DNA of 64,000 nt from Synechococcus sp. CB0101 (GTDB lineage Bacteria > Cyanobacteriota > Cyanobacteriia > PCC-6307 > Cyanobiaceae). This document shows, in pieces, positions 1-7,924 of this stretch. Numbering within the stretch: position 1 is the first letter of the stretch; the number at the start of each line of letters is the position of its first letter. Under the pieces are notes generated by a model. That model saw only the letters and a program-made list of their open reading frames with translations. It had not been told where the DNA came from and made no database searches. The position numbers and the translations under genes were made by a program. The stretch spans positions 2,204,554-2,268,553 of the forward strand of contig NZ_CP039373.1 of assembly GCF_000179235.2 (NCBI RefSeq). The letters are read 5' to 3'.

Positions 1-2
1 CT

Positions 3-368
3 TTAAAGATGCAATGCGGGGGCCGCGACATCGGCACTCTGATCGCCTCGGCCGCATGGCCCCTGGGGCTCATGGAGGTGAATGCAGAGCCCCTTGGTGC
101 TGCTCGTGTAGCTCAACCAACCGATGGCTTCTAGATCCTGTAGATCGGCCCTGAGTTCACGGGTTTGCAGATGCCAGGCGTTAGCCAGATCACGGCAACT
201 CAGCCAGACGGGTTGCCCTCCTCTGGCTCTGCATTGCAGGTGGCCGTAGAGCGTCGCGACGCGCAACGCACGGCTGGCACGGCCTGAACCCATGCGTGAT
301 CCATCCAGCTTCTGCAGGGCTTGATGGGTCAGCTCAATGGCCTCGGTGCTGACGGCGTAAAAGCGCAT
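3..368 (-). CDS. Truncated Rep-like winged-helix protein, copy 1
   Basis: A 121-residue protein that aligns with the N-terminal half of the 354-residue Rep-like protein at 48837-49901. Shared features include TEAI near the start, an R-V-A-x-L-Y-G-x-LQ stretch, and the helix-turn-helix-like segment ending LRADL-DL--IGWL (SLGWL in the other copy). The gene reads away from an iteron array (581-709), as in copy 2, so it probably binds those repeats. The C-terminal two thirds of the long paralogue is missing: the frame ends in a stop after an unrelated tail. Either this is a decayed initiator or a short regulatory form. Homology to the long copy is clear by eye; replication function is inferred from context. 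Confidence 0.65.
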   Translation of the reverse strand: MRFYAVSTEAIELTHQALQKLDGSRMGSGRASRALRVATLYGHLQCRARGGQPVWLSCRDLANAWHLQTRELRADLQDLEAIGWLSYTSSTKGLCIHLHEPQGPCGRGDQSADVAAPALHL

Positions 369-545
369 GGGCGATGCAGGAATGCCTGCCCGTGGTGGTA
401 TCTAGAGGCTATGGGGGTTGCCCCGAACACCAGTGCTGGCCTGGCTTCTTGGATCGGCTCGATGCATCTCCCCCGGCCGCCTTCTGTCTTCTCGGTGTTG
501 TCCCACCCAGAGGAGCGGCTGTTTGGGCTGTTCTTTTGGTTTTCT

Positions 546-565
546 TCTCTAAGAGTTTTTAGAGA
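546..565. repeat. Inverted repeat at rep-proximal edge of origin 1
   Basis: TCTCTAA and TTAGAGA face each other across a 6-bp gap, followed by the AT-rich stretch TATATAG. An equivalent element sits at 50000-50019 in the same position relative to the second iteron array. It could be the AT-rich opening element, an operator for rep, or part of the rep promoter, because it lies between the iterons and the minus-strand rep gene. Confidence 0.5.
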
Positions 566-580
566 TATATAGATGGTGGT

Positions 581-709
581 GCAATACGCCCTCACCCCTG
601 AGGTCAATACGCCCTCACCCGTGAGTGCAATCTGCACCCACCACTGAGGGCAATCTGCACTCACCTCATCTGGGCATCAAGGTCCAGTGAGGGCAATCTG
701 CACTCACCG
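581..709. repeat. Iteron array, putative replication origin 1
   Basis: Direct repeats of the form GCAAT(A/C)(C/T)GC(A/C)C(T/C)CACC start at 581, 604, 627, 650 and 693. The first four are exactly 23 bp apart, and the last is at 43 bp, close to a double step over a degenerate unit. The array lies between a Rep-like gene (minus strand) and a sigma factor gene (plus strand). A 23-bp pitch puts successive copies on nearly the same face of the helix, as in iteron plasmids that bind winged-helix initiators. There is no spacer diversity, so it is not a CRISPR. Confidence 0.7.
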
Positions 710-797
710 CTCACAGGCCAACGCAGTAACCCAACCCGGCCGAACGGCGCAAGCGTGAAACCACGGGGAATGCTCGCGGCAGATGCCGCCGTTTCCC

Positions 798-1730
798 ATG
801 CCCCCTCGTCATGCCCCCGTTGCCTCCACCGTGAAGACCTGGCTGAACACCAGCAGTGCCCATCGCCCGCTGTGCGAGCGCACAGTGATGGAACTCTCCC
901 GCCGCATCCAGCGCTGGCAGCAACACCCCGATGGCCCCAGCCACGCCCCCAAGCCCGTGCGCCGCAGTGCCTTGCGGGCGCGGGAGCAACTGGTGCGCCA
1001 CAACCTCGGCCTGGTGGCTCACACCTGGGGCCGCCACCGCTGCAGCCTGCCCGCCCATGACGACACCACGGCCGATGCGCTGCAGGAAGCCGCGCTGAAT
1101 CTGGTGCGCGCAGCCGAGAAATTTGATCCGGCCAAGGGCTATCGGTTCTCCACCTACGCCACCTTCTGGGTGCGGCGGGGTTTCACCGAGTTCGAACAAC
1201 GGGCCAAGCGCGCAATCCGCTTCCCGGCAGAGAAAGCAGCGGTGGTGCTCAAGGCCCTGCGATTGAGCCAACAACATCAGGCCAGCACGGGCGATGAACC
1301 CTCGCTGGAGTGGTTGGCCGCCCAGCTCAAGTTCGATGGCAAAGCGATGAGCGCGGAGCAGCTGGCGGAGTTCATCCGCCAGTGGGATGCCACCCGCACC
1401 GGATCTCTGGATGGCGCAGAGGACGATGGCGACGAGAAGGGTGGTTGCACCCGACTTGATCTGGCCTCCCTGCAGCAAGCAGCCGAACAGCAGCAGACAC
1501 AAGAGCCCGACCCACAACACGCGGCCCTGCCGCAGTTGATGAGCTGCCTGGATGAACAGGAGCACCGCCTGATTCGCAACCGCTACCTGCGCCGGCCGCC
1601 TCTGAGCCCCTGTCAGCTGCGCCGCTCGATGGGCGGGATGCAGGGCGAGCGACTGGAGCAGTTGGAAGCAACCGCCCTGGACAAGTTGCGCCAGGCCGCC
1701 ACCGAGCACAACCTCAAGATTCAGCTCTGA
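798..1730 (+). CDS. Sigma-70 family RNA polymerase sigma factor, copy 1
   Basis: About 310 residues. The first third holds a region-2-like segment: AREQLVRHNLGLVAHTW, then DALQEAALNLVRAAEKFDP and GYRFSTYATFWVRRG, the core-binding and -10-recognition part of group 2/3 sigma factors. A region-3/4-like C-terminus follows (LDEQEHRLIRNRYL...LEQLEATALDKLRQAA). The middle is unusual and acidic (DGAEDDGDE). An ATG at 783 would add five residues; 798 is used because it matches the first ATG of copy 2 at 50225. The gene starts just past the iteron array and is followed by a LuxR-type regulator, suggesting element-specific transcription control. It is nearly identical to copy 2. Confidence 0.85.
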   Translation: MPPRHAPVASTVKTWLNTSSAHRPLCERTVMELSRRIQRWQQHPDGPSHAPKPVRRSALRAREQLVRHNLGLVAHTWGRHRCSLPAHDDTTADALQEAALNLVRAAEKFDPAKGYRFSTYATFWVRRGFTEFEQRAKRAIRFPAEKAAVVLKALRLSQQHQASTGDEPSLEWLAAQLKFDGKAMSAEQLAEFIRQWDATRTGSLDGAEDDGDEKGGCTRLDLASLQQAAEQQQTQEPDPQHAALPQLMSCLDEQEHRLIRNRYLRRPPLSPCQLRRSMGGMQGERLEQLEATALDKLRQAATEHNLKIQL

Positions 1731-1850
1731 TCCATCACCAGCCACAGGCTGGCCGTACAACGCCCGGGGACCAGTCGTCCTCGGGCATTTGTCCTGTTGT
1801 GGCCCAGGTCTATGGCCTGTTGCTACAGATTGGTGATTGGCCTGGGGGTG

Positions 1851-2645
1851 ATGCAACCCGAGGACTTACTGCTCCATGTTCAGGCCCTGAAGGCAGCAAT
1901 TGAGAGCCTTCTAGATGGCTGGACTCTGGTGATCTGCAGTCACCACCGGCGCATGCGCGACACCGCAGCTCTGCTCTTGCCGCAGCTGCAATTCAGTGCC
2001 AGCTCCACCGCGGAACTCCTTGCGCTGCCGCTACCTGAAACAGGGAAGTTGCTGGTGCTCTGCGATGACGACAGCCCCGATGGCGGGGCCGCAGAGCTGA
2101 TGACACAACTGCGCGAGCGCCACGGCGCCAAGCGGTGCCGCTTCCTGCTGTGCCTCGATACCGCGATCGGCGGTGAACGGCTGGTGCGGCTCTGGCGATT
2201 GAGGCCCGATGGGATCAGTTGCCGCGAGAGCTGCGGCAGTGGCCGCCTGCTCCAGTGCGTAGCTGTGCTCCTACGCAACGGCCGCTACGAAGACCCGCAG
2301 CTCTCTGATCGCATCCGCCAACTGCTCGCCAACACGCCGCTGCAAGAAGAAGCCGTTGTGCTGTCTGTGAAAGAGGAGCAACTGGTGCGCCTGGTGGCCG
2401 GCGGCCGCAGCACCCGCGAGATCGCCTCACAACTGCAGGTGCGCACCGACACGGTGCGGCGCCGGCTCAGTGCCTTGTACGGCAAAACAGGAGCCCGCAG
2501 CCAAGGCGGACTCCTGGTGTGGGGCCTCGAGCACGGGGTGCTCAGGCAGCCAGATCTGGCCTGCGGATTGCATCAAAGGCCGGGGCAAGACCATGGCGCC
2601 GCGGCAGTTGGCAACAGGCACAGGAGCGGGGCTATCCATCGCTGA
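1851..2645 (+). CDS. Receiver-like / LuxR-type DNA-binding regulator, copy 1
   Basis: About 264 residues. The N-terminal part looks like a CheY-type fold (LLVLCDDDSPDGGAAELM, then CRFLLCLD) but lacks a clear D-K phosphorylation set, so it may be a pseudo-receiver. The C-terminus is a LuxR/GerE helix-turn-helix: LSVKEEQLVRLVAGGRSTRE followed by IASQLQVRTDTVRRRLSALY. The ATG at 1851 follows GGGGG and is conserved in copy 2; in-frame TTG or GTG starts upstream are possible. It lies about 120 bp after the sigma factor and is probably co-transcribed with it. The last residues fall inside a 54-bp repeat that recurs at 3375. Confidence 0.8.
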   Translation: MQPEDLLLHVQALKAAIESLLDGWTLVICSHHRRMRDTAALLLPQLQFSASSTAELLALPLPETGKLLVLCDDDSPDGGAAELMTQLRERHGAKRCRFLLCLDTAIGGERLVRLWRLRPDGISCRESCGSGRLLQCVAVLLRNGRYEDPQLSDRIRQLLANTPLQEEAVVLSVKEEQLVRLVAGGRSTREIASQLQVRTDTVRRRLSALYGKTGARSQGGLLVWGLEHGVLRQPDLACGLHQRPGQDHGAAAVGNRHRSGAIHR

Positions 2646-2652
2646 GCCGTTT
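2599..2652. repeat. Left 54-bp direct repeat flanking toxin-antitoxin insert
   Basis: This segment, containing the core GGCAACAGGCAC-GGAGC and CATCGCTGAG-CGTTT, recurs imperfectly at 3375-3429. In copy 2 the sequence occurs only once (about 52020-52080), where the LuxR gene and the convergent gene overlap. In copy 1 the DUF433/DUF5615 pair lies exactly between the two repeats. Confidence 0.75.
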
Positions 2653-2707
2653 ACCGGCCCCCGGTTTTACCGCCGCCATGACCACACAACGGGCTTAGCG
2701 TGGAGAA

Positions 2708-2938
2708 ATGGATCTGCTTGATCGCATCACCATCGACCCCGCCATCCGGTTTGGTAAGCCCTGCGTGCGGGGGACCCGACTCACGGTTGGAGATGTTCTG
2801 GGCACCCTGGCCGCCGGGTGCAGTGAAACCGAGCTGCTTGAGGACTTCCCACAGCTCAGCCATGAAGATGTGTTGGCTTGCATGGCCTTTGCCGCTGAAC
2901 GTGAACGCACCTTGATGGTGTCCACGGGGGTGGGTTGA
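2708..2938 (+). CDS. DUF433 family antitoxin-like protein
   Basis: A 76-residue protein with the DUF433 signature: ITIDPAIRFGKPCVRGTRLT near the start, then L-L-DFPQLSHEDV-A---FA. DUF433 proteins are small HTH-type partners of DUF5615/PIN-like nucleases and are classed as putative antitoxins. The next gene overlaps its stop by 4 bp, which is normal for such pairs. The pair is absent from copy 2 of the module, so it is cargo acquired by copy 1 only. Family assignment is strong; toxin-antitoxin activity is inferred. Confidence 0.85.
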   Translation: MDLLDRITIDPAIRFGKPCVRGTRLTVGDVLGTLAAGCSETELLEDFPQLSHEDVLACMAFAAERERTLMVSTGVG

Positions 2939-3282
2939 GCATCAAGCTGCTTCTCGACGAAAACCTTTCTGAGCGTTTGCTTCCACGACTCAGCGAAGCG
3001 TTTCCAGATTCGAGCCACATCCGCATCCTTGGCCTGGGCGGTGTCGATGACCGTTCGGTGTGGGAGCAAGCAAGAGCCGGGGGCTATCTGCTGCTGACCA
3101 AGGATGACGATTTCCTTGGAATGAGTCTGAGCCTCGGCTGGCCCCCGAAGGTGATCTGCCTGGCCATTGGCAATGCCTCGAATGCAGCCACGGCCCAACT
3201 GATCCTTTCAAGGCTGGAGGAGATTCGCTACTTCAACGACCATCCAGAGGCCGGCTTCCTTCTGCTCAAGCCAGCCTCTTGA
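2935..3282 (+). CDS. DUF5615 PIN-like toxin
   Basis: A 115-residue protein beginning IKLLLDENLSERLL, with LLTKDDDF in the middle. These acidic clusters are the conserved catalytic-type residues of DUF5615 (Mut7-C/PIN-like) putative nucleases. The start is a TTG overlapping the stop of the DUF433 gene (TTGA), implying translational coupling. Expected role: RNase toxin neutralised by the upstream protein. A paralogous pair lies at 30176-30735. Confidence 0.82.
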   Translation: MSIKLLLDENLSERLLPRLSEAFPDSSHIRILGLGGVDDRSVWEQARAGGYLLLTKDDDFLGMSLSLGWPPKVICLAIGNASNAATAQLILSRLEEIRYFNDHPEAGFLLLKPAS

Positions 3283-3318
3283 TGATCCACCGTTGAACGG
3301 TGATTAGCGTCAACGGTT

Positions 3319-3774
3319 TCAGGCCGCAGCTCCTGAATGGTGCACTGCAGCTGAAACGGAAACCAATTCGTTCCGCCGTGGCAGGTGGCAACAGGCACCG
3401 GAGCCGGGCAACACATCGCTGAGACGTTTGGCCGCCAGCAGTGCCTCGAGTTCGACGATCTGCACCGCCTCGCGCTGACGGGGCAGCCAACCGGCGAGCA
3501 ACTGGCGATCGCCCAGGGGCAGGGGTTTGGGCAGCTCGAGACGTTGGCCGAGGAACGGCAACCAGCGTTCGATGCCATCTGGCTCACGCCAAGGTTCAAA
3601 GCTGGCGACCTCCACCAACTGCTTGAGCGTGATCTCGCCGTAGCTGAGGGAGGTGAGATACATCACGTCCTTGATCTGTTCGGCCTCAAGGGGCAGAGGC
3701 ATCCAGAAGCCGCGATCGGCGGCGTTCTCGATCGCATCGCGGTGATGGTGGGTGAGCAGAACCTTGGTGGTCAT
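3319..3774 (-). CDS. Conserved module protein of unknown function, copy 1
   Basis: 151 residues starting MTTKVLLTHHHRDAIENAAD, then GFWMPLPLEAEQIKDVMYLT and WLPFLGQRLELPKPLPLG. I do not recognise the family; there is no signal peptide or membrane segment. The first ~125 residues are almost the same as the protein at 51969-52424, while the C-terminal tails differ because the toxin-antitoxin insertion changed the downstream sequence here. It converges on the LuxR gene in both modules. Conservation of the frame between diverged copies supports a real gene. Confidence 0.65.
   Translation of the reverse strand: MTTKVLLTHHHRDAIENAADRGFWMPLPLEAEQIKDVMYLTSLSYGEITLKQLVEVASFEPWREPDGIERWLPFLGQRLELPKPLPLGDRQLLAGWLPRQREAVQIVELEALLAAKRLSDVLPGSGACCHLPRRNELVSVSAAVHHSGAAA
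3375..3429. repeat. Right 54-bp direct repeat flanking toxin-antitoxin insert
   Basis: Partner of the repeat at 2599-2652. It lies inside the 3' part of the minus-strand gene 3319-3774 and matches the single copy at the equivalent place in copy 2 more closely than the left repeat does. Confidence 0.75.
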
Positions 3775-4070
3775 GGCGATAAGAAATCACTGCACCGGTT
3801 CTGGCTTTGAGGCCTTGGTGGGCACCGCCCACTGATGTGGCATCAGCTGCGCCACAGCCGTGGGATGAGCAAGCCACAGGTGTGACATGCCTGGAGGTGG
3901 TGGAACAGCACCTGCCAGTTGGAATGCGTGATTTGACCCACCGAGCGGGACTGGCAACCAGCCATTCCGTCAGCCTTTCTTCCAGCCAGTTCCCCTCAAC
4001 CGAAGCCCCAGCCCCATCGCAAAGGGGGGCCCCGCCCCCCTCGGAACCTTTGGGGAGTTGCGATCTGTTG
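3775..4070. other. Intergenic DNA; first ~95 bp shared with copy 2
   Basis: The first ~95 bases repeat at about 52425-52530 (shared GGGCACCGCCCAC and GCGCCACAGCCGTGGGAT). At 4024-4042 there is a GC-rich hairpin (GGGGGGCCCCGCCCCCC). No convincing gene is seen. Confidence 0.5.
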
Positions 4071-4298
4071 ATGCCTGTTGTGTTTCGTGGTGCCGCCATT
4101 GGCGGTGTGATCGCTCTGGTGATGCAGGCGTGTGGACCGACACCGCTCGGGGCGGTCGTGCGCCACTCCGTGCACATGGGCGCCAGCAGCATCCTGGAGC
4201 GCCCGGCGAAGGCTGGCGCTCTACTCAATCCTGAGGGGTATCAACTCAATGGTGGCCTCTGGAAGAAAAATTCACAGCTGTCATTTGATGGCGCGTAG
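4071..4298 (+). CDS. Small putative lipoprotein, copy 1
   Basis: 75 residues starting MPVVFRGAAIGGVIALVMQA and then CGPTP. This resembles a signal peptide with a loose lipobox (VMQAC). The first ~31 codons are shared almost exactly with 57382-57606. After that the two copies diverge completely: here the C-terminus is unique, and in copy 2 it runs into the leader of the small sigma-like gene. The conserved part may therefore be a capture point or leftover 5' end rather than an intact gene. Confidence 0.4.
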   Translation: MPVVFRGAAIGGVIALVMQACGPTPLGAVVRHSVHMGASSILERPAKAGALLNPEGYQLNGGLWKKNSQLSFDGA

Positions 4299-4358
4299 AT
4301 CATCAGTCCTGCAGTCAACGCTCTGGCCGTCTAGAAGCAGCCAGGGCCTCAACGGCGC

Positions 4359-5066
4359 TCAGAGGCCAATACGGACGCCAAGTTGACCACCCCAACTGCC
4401 AAAGGAACCGTTGTTCCAGGTTGCGAATCCATCATTGGTTGAGAACCGAGAAGTGCCTCGGTACACAGCTTCCGCAAATAACGCGTCATCAGCACCGATA
4501 TCCACAGATACACCCGCTTTAAACTGATACCCCAACAAGGATTGCGAGACACCTGCATAAGACCGGCCAGGCTCAGCAAAAGGCTGAACGTAGAGATGGG
4601 AGTATCCAATCCCTGCACCCAGATAGGGAGACCAGCTCTTGGAGGCAAGAAGATCCCAGTAGCCACTCAGAAAGGCAGAGTTCATCTGGGTACGCCCTCC
4701 GGAAGAGTAGTCAAAATAAATCCCATCCACACTGTTGTAGCCCTTGAGATAACTGGTATCCAAGGCATAGGTGGCCTCGAGACGAATGGCGCCAAAGTCA
4801 TAGCCCGCACCCAATTCCAAAGCGATTCCAGGGTTTGAGAACTCCTCAAAGGTGCCCAGGTCTCCAGAGTTGGTGCGCATAGTCGGCCAATTAGCGCCAG
4901 CGGCTCCGGTTACATAAAATCCAGAGGTGTCTCCTGCTATCTGTGCGGGCTGATCACCAAGGTCGTCCTGGGCATAGGCGGACGGAACACCATTGGTTGC
5001 AGTCACGGTGAGAGCAACCAGCAAGAAAGCCGACAGGGACTGTATTGAATCAACCAAAGACCGCAT
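4359..5066 (-). CDS. Outer-membrane beta-barrel protein
   Basis: 235 residues. It has an N-terminal signal peptide (LSAFLLVALTVTATNGVPSA, cleavage near AYA-QD). Alternating aromatic/hydrophobic strands follow (GFYVTGAAGANWP, ALELGAGYDFGAIRLEATYA, YLGAGIGYSHLYVQPF) and the protein ends in WGGQLGVRIGL, a typical C-terminal outer-membrane strand. It resembles the OmpA-like/OMP_b-brl porin-fold family. It occupies the gap between the two ends of the copy-1 module where copy 2 carries other cargo, so it is an insertion relative to copy 2. Confidence 0.75.
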   Translation of the reverse strand: MRSLVDSIQSLSAFLLVALTVTATNGVPSAYAQDDLGDQPAQIAGDTSGFYVTGAAGANWPTMRTNSGDLGTFEEFSNPGIALELGAGYDFGAIRLEATYALDTSYLKGYNSVDGIYFDYSSGGRTQMNSAFLSGYWDLLASKSWSPYLGAGIGYSHLYVQPFAEPGRSYAGVSQSLLGYQFKAGVSVDIGADDALFAEAVYRGTSRFSTNDGFATWNNGSFGSWGGQLGVRIGL

Positions 5067-5229
5067 AGATGGTGGGCTCGGATTCTCAGAGCCAGCACCC
5101 TAGTCACAGGCACCAGGCGATTCGAGCAGCCCCAAGCCACACGTCGTCGCATGGCAAACCTGCAACAACCGCTCACGGTCTGTCGAAACCACAATCCATT
5201 GCAGCGCAGGGAGTTCAAGGCAAGGCCAA

Positions 5230-5239
5230 TAGCCTCCCG
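5230..5239 (+). promoter_or_regulatory. TAGCCTCCCG motif upstream of small sigma-like gene
   Basis: This 10-mer lies 26 bp before the ATG at 5256 and sits in a longer block, CCAATAGCCTCCCGCACTTG, also found before the phosphoesterase genes. The same 10-mer occurs at 57543, 6679, 60212, 15752 and 18658, each time upstream of an element gene. Role unknown: operator, element-specific promoter part, or recombination border. Confidence 0.45.
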
Positions 5240-5255
5240 CACTTGCACATCCCTC

Positions 5256-5705
5256 ATGTCCAAACGCTGTCTGCGCCGGCCGATGACCAGTGAGCAGCGG
5301 GCCTTTGCCTGCCAACACCTGGGCCTGGCGCATCAACAGGCGCATCGCTTTGCTCGCCGCTGGTCGATGTCAGTCGACGACCTGATCGGCCCCGCCTACG
5401 AGGGTCTTTGTAAGGGCGCTATTGGCTTTGATCCCACGCTCGGTCATCGCCCCTCCAGCTATCTCGTCCCCAAGGTGAAAGGCGAGTTGCTGCACTACCT
5501 GCGCGACACGGGCTTCTCGCTGCGCATCAGCCACCGGCTGCGGGAGCTGTGGATTAAGGCCCGCAAACACGTGGCACAGGGACTCACAGACCAACAAATC
5601 GCGGATCGACTGAATGTGCCTTTGCAGCGTTGGCTGGAGTGCCGGCACGCCTGTGGACATCGGCCAGTGCCGCTGCAGGAGGAGCTGATGCGTTCAGGGG
5701 ATTGA
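5256..5705 (+). CDS. Small sigma-70-like protein (region 2), copy 1
   Basis: 149 residues. AHQQAHRFARRWSMSVDDLI, GPAYEGLCKGAIGFDP and SSYLVPKVKGELLHYLRDTG follow the pattern of sigma region 2 (helices ending D-LI--A--GL--A---FD), then a short helical part with LTDQQIADRLNVPLQRWLEC as a possible region 3/4 HTH. It is shorter than usual sigma factors, so it may be a minimal sigma or an anti-termination-like factor. The start MSKRC is used because the conserved leader ends just before it; a second start is MTSEQ at 5283. The copy at 57569 has a one-base deletion. Confidence 0.7.
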   Translation: MSKRCLRRPMTSEQRAFACQHLGLAHQQAHRFARRWSMSVDDLIGPAYEGLCKGAIGFDPTLGHRPSSYLVPKVKGELLHYLRDTGFSLRISHRLRELWIKARKHVAQGLTDQQIADRLNVPLQRWLECRHACGHRPVPLQEELMRSGD

Positions 5706-6700
5706 ATTAGCGACTCGAGCGCGGTGCCCAGAGCGAGCAGGAATGCAGGGCAACCTCAGCGAGTGTGTATGGACGCTGCCAGATATGACAGTGGCAGATC
5801 GGACCAGGAAATCCCAGCAGAAAACGGCAACTCGCGCAGGATCCGCTTCCCATACCAGTGACTGTAGTTGGCATTGAGATCAGAACACCTGTGTTGAGAT
5901 TGAGCGTGCGAGCAAGAAGCCAGGATCTTGGCCTCTTATGGCATGAGTCCCAATCGGCTACTAGCAGTGGAGCCTTCAGAGCCTGAAACGAGAGTTCAAT
6001 ACACAGCCCTGATCCATAGAACCTGAGCGCAATCGAATCGAGCTGATCAGAAGCGACTTGTCAGAATGAGGGCGACCACCAAAACACCTGACAGGCCAAG
6101 CACCTGTATCCATGCGATCTCAGGCGACATCCAGGGGGCGCATGCAAGACAGAAGGAGGAGAAGACTGCTCATGCCGACTGCATCAGTTGTTCGTGCTGC
6201 CAGCGGCGTGACTGCGCGGAATCCAGAGGAGAGAACTCAAGCGACTTGGCTGCCCCCTCCGGAAAGGAGGGCGACTGCAGACGCCCTGTCGTGAGCGCAC
6301 AGCAATCAAACAATTTAATCGCAGGCAACAGGCGAGTTGGTTTTTTTGTGTTCATGGGAGCTCGTGAGGTTAATCATGTGATGTCTGTCGTCTATCAAGA
6401 CCTGCCTTTCACATCGCAGTGCCGACAGGACACCGCAATGACGCATGTGGACGTTTGAACCCGCTCAAACAGATCTGAATCTCAGCCGCGACTGAGTGGC
6501 CGTCTGTGGGCTCAATAGATGGCTGCAGGCGATGCCAGGGCCTGCTCGCTCATCCGACTTGTCTTCTCACCTTACTTGCAGACGCTGCTCGAGGGACTAG
6601 GCCCTTCTGAAGGAGCTGCTGATGGCAGGACAGCACAGGGTTCTGCGCATTCCAGACGGCACGCAGGGGAGACACCAGTAGCCTCCCGCACCTGCACTTC
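5706..6700. other. ~1 kb conserved DNA without clear gene, copy 1
   Basis: Nearly identical to 58018-60230 apart from the IS5 element and flanking divergence there. It holds a stable hairpin near 6250-6275 (CCCTCCGGAAAGGAGGG) and a run of seven T at about 6340. Reading frames in it are not conserved: the best plus-strand frame (6066-6458) is broken in copy 2 by one extra T. Candidates are an untranslated leader, a structured RNA or a cis-acting replication/partition site. Confidence 0.5.
6679..6688 (+). promoter_or_regulatory. TAGCCTCCCG motif upstream of phosphoesterase, copy 1
   Basis: The motif is 25 bp before the ATG at 6704, within CCAGTAGCCTCCCGCACCTG. The copy-2 equivalent is at 60212-60221. 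Confidence 0.45.
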
Positions 6701-6703
6701 TTT

Positions 6704-7924
6704 ATGGGTTCAGCCAAACACCGCCACCAACCAGCCCGTCATCTCCCCGGAAGGGGGCAAACACCGGCCGCCAACACCGATCAAGACCGCGAACTGCTGC
6801 AGTTCAATGTGCGCCTGGCCAAGGCCCGCCAGGCCCAGGCCGACACCAACCGGATTGAGCGCAAGGCCTTCCGCGAGCACGCCCGCATCGAGAACGCCGT
6901 CACCGCCTACACCCGGGAACTCTGTTCCCTATTGGATGAGCGGGGTTTTACCCAGGGTGTGACGCTCTCCCGCATCCCGGAAGGCGGGGATTCCGTGCTG
7001 ATCGTGCAACTGAGCGATCTGCACTTCAACGAGCGGGTTGAACTGCCCTCCAACCGCTACGACTTCACCGTGGCGGCGCAGCGGCTGGCCAAGCTCGCCC
7101 AACGCGTCAAGCAACTGGGCCAGAGCTATGGCGCCCGCAAGGTGGTGGTGGCCTGTCTGGGGGATTTCCTCAACAGCGACCGGCGCCTCGATGAGCTGCT
7201 CTCCAACAGCACCAACCGTTCCAGAGCAACCCTGCTTGCCGTCGACATCCTGCGGGCCTTTCTGCTCGATCTACGCGAGCAGTTCGAGCTCGAGGTCTAT
7301 GGCATCACCGGCAATGAAAGCCGCGTGAACAAAGAGCTCGGCTGGAGCGATGAACTCGCCACCGACAGCTACGACCTGATGATCTACGAGATCCTCAAGC
7401 GCGGCTTTGCCGGCACGGAGGGGATCAACTTCTGCGGCTTCCGCGCCAACGAGCTCCTCTTTGAGGTGATGGGCCGCACCTTCCTCTGCCTGCACGGCCA
7501 CCAGATCGGCGCGAATGTGCAGAAGTCGGTGCAAGAGATCACCGGTAAGTACGCCGCCCAAGGCATCACGGTTGACTACACACTCTTTGGCCACCTGCAC
7601 GCCAGCGCCATCGGCGACTACCACGCCCGCAATGCCTCCCTGGTGGGCAGCAACGCCTACTCAGAAGCCGGTCTGAACTTCTGCAGCAAGGCCGCGCAGA
7701 ACATCCATGTGGTCACACCCGGAACCATCGACGGAATGAAGGTCGATCTCCAGGACGTCACCGGGATCGATCCCTATCCCTTTGCCGCTGAGTGGGAGGC
7801 CTACTGCCCAAGAGCGAGCGCAAACTCCACACCCCTTCTGTCGTCTACCAGGTTGTTGTCTGATGACTGTTGCCACTGCCACCGGTGCCATCGGCACCCG
7901 CGCCACTGTGCAGCTCGCGACTGA
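6704..7924 (+). CDS. Calcineurin-like metallophosphoesterase, copy 1 (C-terminal frameshift)
   Basis: All canonical metallophosphoesterase motifs are present in order: QLSDLHFNE (DxH), CLGDFLNSDR (GDxxx), TGNESRVNKE (GNE), LCLHGHQIG and LFGHLHASA (GHxH). They would bind two metals and act on phosphodiesters or phosphoprotein. A helical, Gln/Arg-rich N-terminus of about 80 residues precedes the domain. The copy at 60237 is 401 residues. Here about 50 bases are deleted before IDGMKVDLQD and one base is missing near 7815, so the last residues read a foreign frame that overlaps the next gene. The catalytic core is intact. Phage and plasmid members of this family are common; the substrate is unknown. 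Confidence 0.85.
   Translation: MGSAKHRHQPARHLPGRGQTPAANTDQDRELLQFNVRLAKARQAQADTNRIERKAFREHARIENAVTAYTRELCSLLDERGFTQGVTLSRIPEGGDSVLIVQLSDLHFNERVELPSNRYDFTVAAQRLAKLAQRVKQLGQSYGARKVVVACLGDFLNSDRRLDELLSNSTNRSRATLLAVDILRAFLLDLREQFELEVYGITGNESRVNKELGWSDELATDSYDLMIYEILKRGFAGTEGINFCGFRANELLFEVMGRTFLCLHGHQIGANVQKSVQEITGKYAAQGITVDYTLFGHLHASAIGDYHARNASLVGSNAYSEAGLNFCSKAAQNIHVVTPGTIDGMKVDLQDVTGIDPYPFAAEWEAYCPRASANSTPLLSSTRLLSDDCCHCHRCHRHPRHCAARD

Noticed and set aside
581-709. Possible CRISPR array
   Set aside because: The repeats are 16-17 bp at a 23-bp pitch, leaving only about 6 bp between units, and no cas genes are present. Iterons explain it better.
711-1856. Long minus-strand frame opposite the sigma and LuxR genes (381 codons), mirrored at 50003-51418
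   Set aside because: High-GC antisense shadow: it covers the opposite strand of two recognisable genes and the iterons, with Leu/Gln/Ala-rich low-sense content. It is present in both copies only because the sense genes are.
6066-6458. 130-codon frame in the conserved region upstream of the phosphoesterase
   Set aside because: One extra T in copy 2 changes the frame near its end, and the residues show no domain pattern.
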